From the NCBI GenBank assembly GCA_002305915.1, contig DBRJ01000062.1, forward strand, positions 9,529-36,266: a DNA stretch of 26,738 bases, written 5' to 3'. Below the pieces are notes generated by a model. It searched no databases. It saw only the letters and a list, made by a program, of their open reading frames with translations, and was not told where the DNA came from. Both the position numbers and the translations under genes were made by a program. Shown here one piece after another: positions 22,161-26,738 of the stretch. The stretch's first letter is position 1, and each line of letters begins with the position of its first letter. This DNA is from Pelotomaculum sp. UBA1371 (lineage in GTDB: Bacteria > Bacillota > Desulfotomaculia > Desulfotomaculales > Pelotomaculaceae).

Positions 22161-23102
22161 TTACCGACAGCAATCACCCCCCAGCCGGATCTGATTCAAA
22201 ATTTCACCGGCTCCCATGCGTACCAGCTGCTCTGCCAGCCGCACACCAATCTCTTCAGCTTCCCGGAGATCTCCCTGCAATGCTGAGCGGATTATCCATT
22301 CCCCGTCCAGGGTCGCCACAACTCCCCGCAGATGCAAACGTCCCTGTTCAACCGTACCCAGGGCTCCAACAGGAATCTGACAACCGCCCTCAAGTTTTTT
22401 TAACAGAGCCCTCTCGGCACTGACGGCACAACGGGATTCGTGATCGTCAATCCTTTGGGTCAGTCCTAAGATTTCATCGTCCCCTGCACGCACTTCCACA
22501 CCAATGGAACCCTGACCCACAGCAGGCAGGCAGATATCGTAAGGAATTATCTGGGTAATCCTTTCCCGCCAGCCCAGGCGCTCCACTCCCGCAAAGGCCA
22601 GGACGGTTGCATCAAGCCCTTCCTCACTGAGCTTGCGCAGGCGGGTGTTGAGATTTCCCCGCAGGTTGACCATCTTAAAATCTCTTCTAAAGCCCAATAG
22701 CTGGGCGCAGCGCCGGAGGCTGCTGGTGCCGATCCGGGCGCCGGGAGGCAATTCCTCCAGCCTCTTCCCCTCCCGGGAAATAAGAACGTCGCCGGGGTAT
22801 TCCCTTTTGCAGACAGCCCCGATAACGAGACCTTCCGGCAGGTCTGTGGGCAGGTCTTTCATGCTGTGAACTGCTAAATCGATTTCATTACCAAGAAGGG
22901 CCACTTCCAGTTCCTTGGTAAAGAGGCCCTTGCCGCCAATTTTCGCCAGGGCCACATCCAGGATGTTGTCTCCGAGGGTGCGAATTCCCTGTATTCGATA
23001 ATTGTATTCAGGACAGGACTCCTTAAGCCTGTCCACCACCCACCGGGCCTGCCACATGGCAAGTTTGCTTTCCCTTGTACCCACGACAATTTCCCGCTTC
23101 AT
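22161..23102 (-). CDS. hemC: Hydroxymethylbilane synthase (porphobilinogen deaminase)
   Basis: HemC polymerises four porphobilinogens into hydroxymethylbilane. The 313 residues are family length and contain GTRESKLAMWQ at the N-terminus, HSMKDLPT, IGTSSLRR and NLRGNLNTRL. Cys241 in EGGCQIPVG carries the dipyrromethane cofactor. The start is ATG 23102, five bases after GGAGG. The in-frame TTG at 23114 overlaps that SD and is rejected. It lies 41 bp after hemA and its stop is four bases before the cobA-hemD start. Confidence 0.97.
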   Translation of the reverse strand: MKREIVVGTRESKLAMWQARWVVDRLKESCPEYNYRIQGIRTLGDNILDVALAKIGGKGLFTKELEVALLGNEIDLAVHSMKDLPTDLPEGLVIGAVCKREYPGDVLISREGKRLEELPPGARIGTSSLRRCAQLLGFRRDFKMVNLRGNLNTRLRKLSEEGLDATVLAFAGVERLGWRERITQIIPYDICLPAVGQGSIGVEVRAGDDEILGLTQRIDDHESRCAVSAERALLKKLEGGCQIPVGALGTVEQGRLHLRGVVATLDGEWIIRSALQGDLREAEEIGVRLAEQLVRMGAGEILNQIRLGGDCCR

Positions 23103-23143
23103 TTCGGCCTCCAAATATGCATTGGTTGTTATATAACTACCCC

Positions 23144-24472
23144 TTATTTAGCATCAGGGACTTTTTCTGGATGTTCAGAAAGCTTCCGCTTTTTAGGCTT
23201 CTGGCCCGGGACATCCAGGTTGAAAAGGTTTTGCAGAATTTCAGTGTACAGGTGTCCCTCCGTGGTAAGAGCATACCTTTTCAGCTGAATCACGGGGAGA
23301 TGAAGGATCTGGTTGACAATGGAGTTGGCCAGGGAGTAGATCACCTTCCGGTCATGTTCCGAGAGTACGCCAAGACGGTTCAAAGCACGTTTTAACTCCT
23401 TCTGCTTAATCTCTTCTCCCCACTTTTTCAAAGCTGAGATGGTAGGCACGATAAACTGCGTCCCCAGCCACTTCATAAACTCTTCCAGTTCTTCTTCAAT
23501 GATCTCCTCCGCTCTGGCCGCGGCCTTCCTGCGCTCAGCCAGGTTTTTGTCCACCACAACGTTTAAATCATCTATATCAAAAAGGCTGACACCTTCAATT
23601 TGTCCAACCTCGGCTTCAATATCCCGGGGTACGGCAATATCAATCATAAATATTTTGCGCCCCCCCCTTTTTTCCATGACCAGGCTCATCTCTTCCGCTC
23701 TCACCACACAGTGGTTAGCTGCGGTGCAGCTGATCACAATATCCGCTTCTTCCATGTAACGGTACAATTCACTGAACTTGACCGCCCTGCCGTTGAACTG
23801 CGCCGCCAGGGCCGTTGCCCGGTCAAAGGACCGGTTTGATACAATCACCCCGGTTACACCGTTGGCCACCAGGTGCCTGGCTGTGAGCTCACTCATTTTG
23901 CCGGCTCCGATAATGAGTACGGACCGTTTTGCCAGACCGGCCAGATAGCTCCTGGCCAACTCCACGGCAGCGTAGCTCACGGATACCGGGTTCTGGTCGA
24001 TACCCGTTTCCGTGCGCACACGCTTCCCCACCGTAATCGCCTGCTGGAACAGTGTGTTTAAGACCCGGTTGGTAGATTCGTATTCAACTGCTTCCTGGTA
24101 GGCTATACGTACCTGTCCCAGGATCTGCGTTTCCCCCAGAAGCATTGAATCCAGCCCTGCTGCAACACGGAAAATATGACGGATTGTATCATACAGAGTG
24201 TGGCAGTAGGTGTAGTTTTTAATCTGGGAGATATCTACTTTGGACCAGCGGGATAAAAAATCCCAGATGGCGTTCATACCTTCATCCATTTCCATGGTTG
24301 CAGCATAAATTTCAGTCCTGTTACAGGTTGATAAAATAGCGCAACCTTCAATAACGGGGTATTCCTTCAGCCGCAGGAGAGCTTCCTTAAGGTGGCTCCC
24401 TGCAAAGGACAGCTTTTCCCGCACCTCCACAGGGGCTGTTCTGTGGTTAAGGCCCACAACCGCAATAAGCAT
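23144..24472 (-). CDS. hemA: Glutamyl-tRNA reductase
   Basis: HemA is the first committed enzyme of the C5 pathway, reducing glutamyl-tRNA to glutamate-1-semialdehyde with NADPH. The 442 residues begin MLIAVVGLNHRTAPVEVREK. The catalytic Cys50 lies in STCNRTEIY; a Rossmann domain (VLIIGAGKMSELTARHL) and a C-terminal helical dimerisation domain follow. ATG 24472 lies ten bases after AAAGGAG and overlaps the last 26 bp of the precorrin-2 dehydrogenase gene, so translation is likely coupled. Confidence 0.97.
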   Translation of the reverse strand: MLIAVVGLNHRTAPVEVREKLSFAGSHLKEALLRLKEYPVIEGCAILSTCNRTEIYAATMEMDEGMNAIWDFLSRWSKVDISQIKNYTYCHTLYDTIRHIFRVAAGLDSMLLGETQILGQVRIAYQEAVEYESTNRVLNTLFQQAITVGKRVRTETGIDQNPVSVSYAAVELARSYLAGLAKRSVLIIGAGKMSELTARHLVANGVTGVIVSNRSFDRATALAAQFNGRAVKFSELYRYMEEADIVISCTAANHCVVRAEEMSLVMEKRGGRKIFMIDIAVPRDIEAEVGQIEGVSLFDIDDLNVVVDKNLAERRKAAARAEEIIEEELEEFMKWLGTQFIVPTISALKKWGEEIKQKELKRALNRLGVLSEHDRKVIYSLANSIVNQILHLPVIQLKRYALTTEGHLYTEILQNLFNLDVPGQKPKKRKLSEHPEKVPDAK

Positions 24473-25088
24473 TCAGCAGCATCTCCTTTACCTCACCAAT
24501 CCTGCCTTCTTTGAGGAGGCCGAGAACTCCGTCAGCGGCAAAGCTTTCCAGTATCTCTCTCTTTTTCTCCGGATCTTGAACGTTGCGTATGACATCCTCC
24601 CGGAGTTTCCCGACCAAATCCAGGTACTCTTGATATTGCGGTCCATAGATTACTTCCAGTTCTTCACGTATTTTCCTGGCCAGCATCGGACTCTTGCCAT
24701 CCGTTGAAACTGCAATTGTCAGGGAACCACGCTTAACTATCGATGGAACAAAAAAATTCCCTTTGCGGGGATCGTCAACTATATTGACAAGCAGGTTGCG
24801 GGCAACCCCCTCTTCCGCAACCTGCCGATTAACTGTTTCCTGATTTGTTGAACCAATTACCAGGAAAACTCCCTCCAGGTCGGGCGGGCGGAACTGACGT
24901 CTACGGCAGTCAATTCTGCCTTCATCTGCAAGGTTTTCAAGTCCAGGGGTTATTTCCGGACTGACAACCCGCACAAGCGCACCGCATTCCAGGAGCGATT
25001 TAACTTTGCGCTCGGCAACCGGTCCACCGCCAACAACCAGGCAAATTTTTTGGGATAAATCCAGGGATATGGGATAACGCCCGGGCAA
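24447..25088 (-). CDS. Precorrin-2 dehydrogenase / sirohydrochlorin ferrochelatase-like (Met8, CysG N-terminal type)
   Basis: This 213-residue enzyme oxidises precorrin-2 to sirohydrochlorin with NAD+ and may also insert iron to give siroheme. An NAD-binding VVGGGPVAERKV (18-29) is followed by the family segment VNIVDDPRKGNFFVPSIVKRGSLTIAVST. The Asp in VDD (105/106) corresponds to the residue proposed for dehydrogenation/chelation in CysG and Met8. A KSPMLARKIR motif follows. No separate ferrochelatase gene is seen in the window, so this protein may perform both steps (inference). The start is TTG 25088 with a GGTGG-type SD. It lies 22 bp after the prenyl synthase gene and overlaps hemA. Confidence 0.92.
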   Translation of the reverse strand: MPGRYPISLDLSQKICLVVGGGPVAERKVKSLLECGALVRVVSPEITPGLENLADEGRIDCRRRQFRPPDLEGVFLVIGSTNQETVNRQVAEEGVARNLLVNIVDDPRKGNFFVPSIVKRGSLTIAVSTDGKSPMLARKIREELEVIYGPQYQEYLDLVGKLREDVIRNVQDPEKKREILESFAADGVLGLLKEGRIGEVKEMLLNAYCGCGP

Positions 25089-25110
25089 GCTTACACCACC
25101 CTTTTGTTGA

Positions 25111-26076
25111 TTAAAACTTCCTCACTCCTACAAAATCCGCCGCCAGATTCAAGGTTAACCTGGTGGGAATATCCGGTAGATGCTTCAACTGTTCTTTTGC
25201 CTTCTTAATATACTTTAAGGCAATCTCAAAAGAATAGTCAATGGCGTCGCAGTCCTTGATTATTCTGATACATTCCTGAACCTCATCCTCGCTTTTATCT
25301 ACTTTGTGAACAAGGATTTTCAGACGTTCCCTCTGTTCACTGCAGGCCAAAGCACGAATCACCGGAAGGGTAATAACCCCCTGACGCAGGTCTCCGCCCA
25401 CCGGCTTACCCAACTGGCTTTGCTCCGAAACCATATCCAGGATGTCATCGGTAATCTGGAAAGCCATGCCGATACCGTGCCCGTAACGCCGCAGGGGCAG
25501 GTGAATGCTTCTCGGAGCCCCGCAGGCCACCGCACCCAACTGCGCGCTGGCTGCTATCAGAAGAGCAGTTTTGCGATTAATCCGGTACAAATAGTCCCTG
25601 AGGTTCTGTTGAACATTAAACGATGCGGATATTTGATGGATTTCACCCTCACACATTTTTACGCTGGTATCGGACAGGACCTTTGAAATCAGCGGTATTT
25701 CTTCATAACGGGCGAGCAGGTTCAGTGATTTCGCAAAGAAGTAGGAACCGATATGGATTGAAATGCTGTTGCCCCACTTGGCTTTTACCGTAGGAATACC
25801 GCGGCGGGTCATGGCAGCGTCTACAACATCGTCGTGAACCAGACTGGACATATGGATCAGTTCCATGGCAACGGCCAGCGGCAAAACCTTTTCCAGGTCA
25901 TAATTATAGAATTTAGCACTGAACAGGATCAACGCCGGCCTTAACCGCTTGCCGCCCGCATTCAGAAGATGGGTAGAAGTCTCCGTAAGAAGAGTATTTT
26001 GCGTGCGTACTACGGAATTAAGTTCTCTTTCCACCACCTGCAAGTCCTGCTTTATATCTCTAAAGAACTCCAGCAT
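25111..26076 (-). CDS. Trans-polyprenyl diphosphate synthase (heptaprenyl-type, component II)
   Basis: This enzyme extends allylic diphosphates with isopentenyl diphosphate to make the long prenyl chain of menaquinone. The 321 residues contain GGKRLRPAL, the first Asp-rich motif HDDVVD (82-86), KTALLIAASAQLGA, and the second Asp-rich motif DDILD in FQITDDILDM, followed by GKPVGGDLRQG. Small residues and length suggest a medium or long chain product, but chain length cannot be read safely. The start is taken as ATG 26076 after GGTGGGG; GTG codons at 26079 and 26094 are alternatives. It heads the heme run. In related genomes this gene sits beside heme or menaquinone genes, consistent with an anaerobic respiratory chain. 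Confidence 0.9.
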   Translation of the reverse strand: MLEFFRDIKQDLQVVERELNSVVRTQNTLLTETSTHLLNAGGKRLRPALILFSAKFYNYDLEKVLPLAVAMELIHMSSLVHDDVVDAAMTRRGIPTVKAKWGNSISIHIGSYFFAKSLNLLARYEEIPLISKVLSDTSVKMCEGEIHQISASFNVQQNLRDYLYRINRKTALLIAASAQLGAVACGAPRSIHLPLRRYGHGIGMAFQITDDILDMVSEQSQLGKPVGGDLRQGVITLPVIRALACSEQRERLKILVHKVDKSEDEVQECIRIIKDCDAIDYSFEIALKYIKKAKEQLKHLPDIPTRLTLNLAADFVGVRKF

Positions 26077-26379
26077 CACAACATCCCCACCCACTCACAT
26101 CAAAAAACAAAAAAATATCTCTATCGACATAAAAACTAATCTAGCATGCGCATTACCTTAGTAGAATATTCGCTGATTCAGGATGAAATCCTTCATCTTA
26201 ACCGGGAAAATTGTTTGAAAAGTCCTTCCACTCCAAGAAATAGTGTTCTGCTATTTGTTAATTATGATGTATTTTGTTGTATTAAACATAATCTTGTCGA
26301 AAATAATTCAAATCATGTAATCCTTTCCGGCTCATCATAACTCACATTATCATGACCGTTTTATAAAAAAGAACCTTTC
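26077..26379. other. Divergent intergenic region between the heme run and tRNA-Sec
   Basis: AT-rich with no credible gene. The promoter of the heme run should lie here on the minus strand, but I find no convincing -35/-10 pair. A short inverted repeat GATGAA-ATCC-TTCATC (26182-26197) is present and could be an operator or a leader hairpin. Confidence 0.35.
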
Positions 26380-26408
26380 TTGCCTGACTGCTTCTTTAAT
26401 GTTATAAT
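26380..26408 (+). promoter_or_regulatory. Promoter of tRNA-Sec
   Basis: TTGCCT (26380-26385), a 17-nt spacer and a perfect TATAAT (26403-26408), about 33 bp upstream of the tRNA. Confidence 0.75.
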
Positions 26409-26441
26409 GGTTGACGCAGTAATTGATCAAGCTAATTTTTT

Positions 26442-26539
26442 GGGGGTGGATGGTGCCTGGTGGTGCTCCTGGTCTTCAAAACCAGTCGTGGGGCAGTGCT
26501 CCTGTCCCTGGTGGGTTCGATTCCCACACACTCCCGCCA
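26442..26539 (+). tRNA. selC: tRNA-Sec (anticodon TCA)
   Basis: A 98-nt tRNA with selenocysteine architecture. The acceptor stem pairs 26442-26448 with 26529-26535; the eighth position would be a G-A mismatch. The six-pair D stem GGTGCC/GGTGCT has a four-base loop. The anticodon stem is CTGGT/ACCAG, with loop CTTCAAA and anticodon TCA at 26476-26478. A long variable arm, a T stem GTGGG/CCCAC with loop TTCGATT, discriminator G and encoded CCA (26537-26539) complete it. The six-bp D stem, long variable arm and UCA anticodon distinguish it from tRNA-Ser. The organism therefore inserts selenocysteine at UGA. sel genes may follow beyond the window. Confidence 0.95.
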
Positions 26540-26738
26540 GCTCAACAGCCATGTGGGCTACAGGTAGATTGGTGGCAAGGCGAACGAATTCCCTCTTTTC
26601 TTATCTGCTTTGAAAACACAGGTAAGCAAAGGGGGTTTTCTTCTTATAGCAAAAAACTTCTATCTTGACCGGGGAGGCAAGAACCATTTGGCAATTAATT
26701 ACATAAAATATTCCAACATAAATTGTTAATTTGAAATG
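26540..26738. other. Region downstream of tRNA-Sec
   Basis: No gene is recognisable before the window ends. GAAAAC (about 26612-26617) and GTTTTC (about 26635-26640) could pair around a long loop with TTCTTA after it, a weak terminator candidate. Confidence 0.3.

Noticed and set aside
26146..26340. 64-codon plus-strand frame between the heme run and tRNA-Sec
   Set aside because: No SD, AT-rich, no recognisable motif, and it lies where the heme promoter region should be.
1..26738. CRISPR arrays, insertion sequences, phage or defence genes
   Set aside because: No repeated spacer-like units, transposase, integrase or terminal repeats were seen; all sizeable genes are metabolic or regulatory.

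Overview
The window looks like chromosome from a strictly anaerobic, Gram-positive clostridial bacterium of the Peptococcaceae/Heliobacteria kind (Pelotomaculum- or Desulfotomaculum-like). This is inferred from protein content and gene order, not from a database search. Supporting signs are strong Shine-Dalgarno (SD) sequences with many TTG starts, [FeFe]-hydrogenase maturation genes, a clostridial Rex, a selenocysteine tRNA, and a siroheme-dependent heme pathway in an order I recall from Heliobacillus. I see no insertion sequence, phage gene or CRISPR array.

Layout. 1-985: the 5' part of thiD (minus strand) behind a TPP riboswitch and terminator, then a gene-free stretch that may hold a small RNA. 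1.2-4.7 kb: an enoyl-CoA hydratase/isomerase, a YitT membrane protein, a membrane-anchored trypsin-like protease and a 48-residue basic protein. 4.9-5.5 kb: tRNA-Leu(CAG), then a 62-residue protein whose promoter carries two LexA-like boxes. 5.7-8.7 kb (plus strand): a patatin-like lipase, a terminator, then an ACT-domain protein paired with a UPF0210 protein. 8.7-10.4 kb (minus): ybjQ-like UPF0145, rex and yjbQ.

10.5-14.95 kb (minus): a complete [FeFe]-hydrogenase maturation operon, TM1266-like regulator-hydF-hydE-hydG. Its promoter has an 18-bp Rex-like operator over the -35 box. Its roughly 175-nt leader can form mutually exclusive hairpins, one of them terminator-like.

14.97-26.08 kb (minus): a ten-gene run, polyprenyl diphosphate synthase, precorrin-2 dehydrogenase, hemA, hemC, cobA-hemD fusion, ahbC, hemB, ahbD, ahbA, ahbB-hemL. 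Together the enzymes go from glutamyl-tRNA to uroporphyrinogen III, precorrin-2, siroheme, didecarboxysiroheme, Fe-coproporphyrin III and heme b. No protoporphyrin-branch gene is present. ahbB lacks a stop codon and runs in frame into hemL, and its own start appears to be ATA or CTG. 26.4 kb (plus): tRNA-Sec(UCA) with its own promoter.

Most worth checking: the SOS-type small gene at 5.3-5.5 kb, the hyd leader and Rex site at 14.76-14.95 kb, and the ahbB-hemL fusion.
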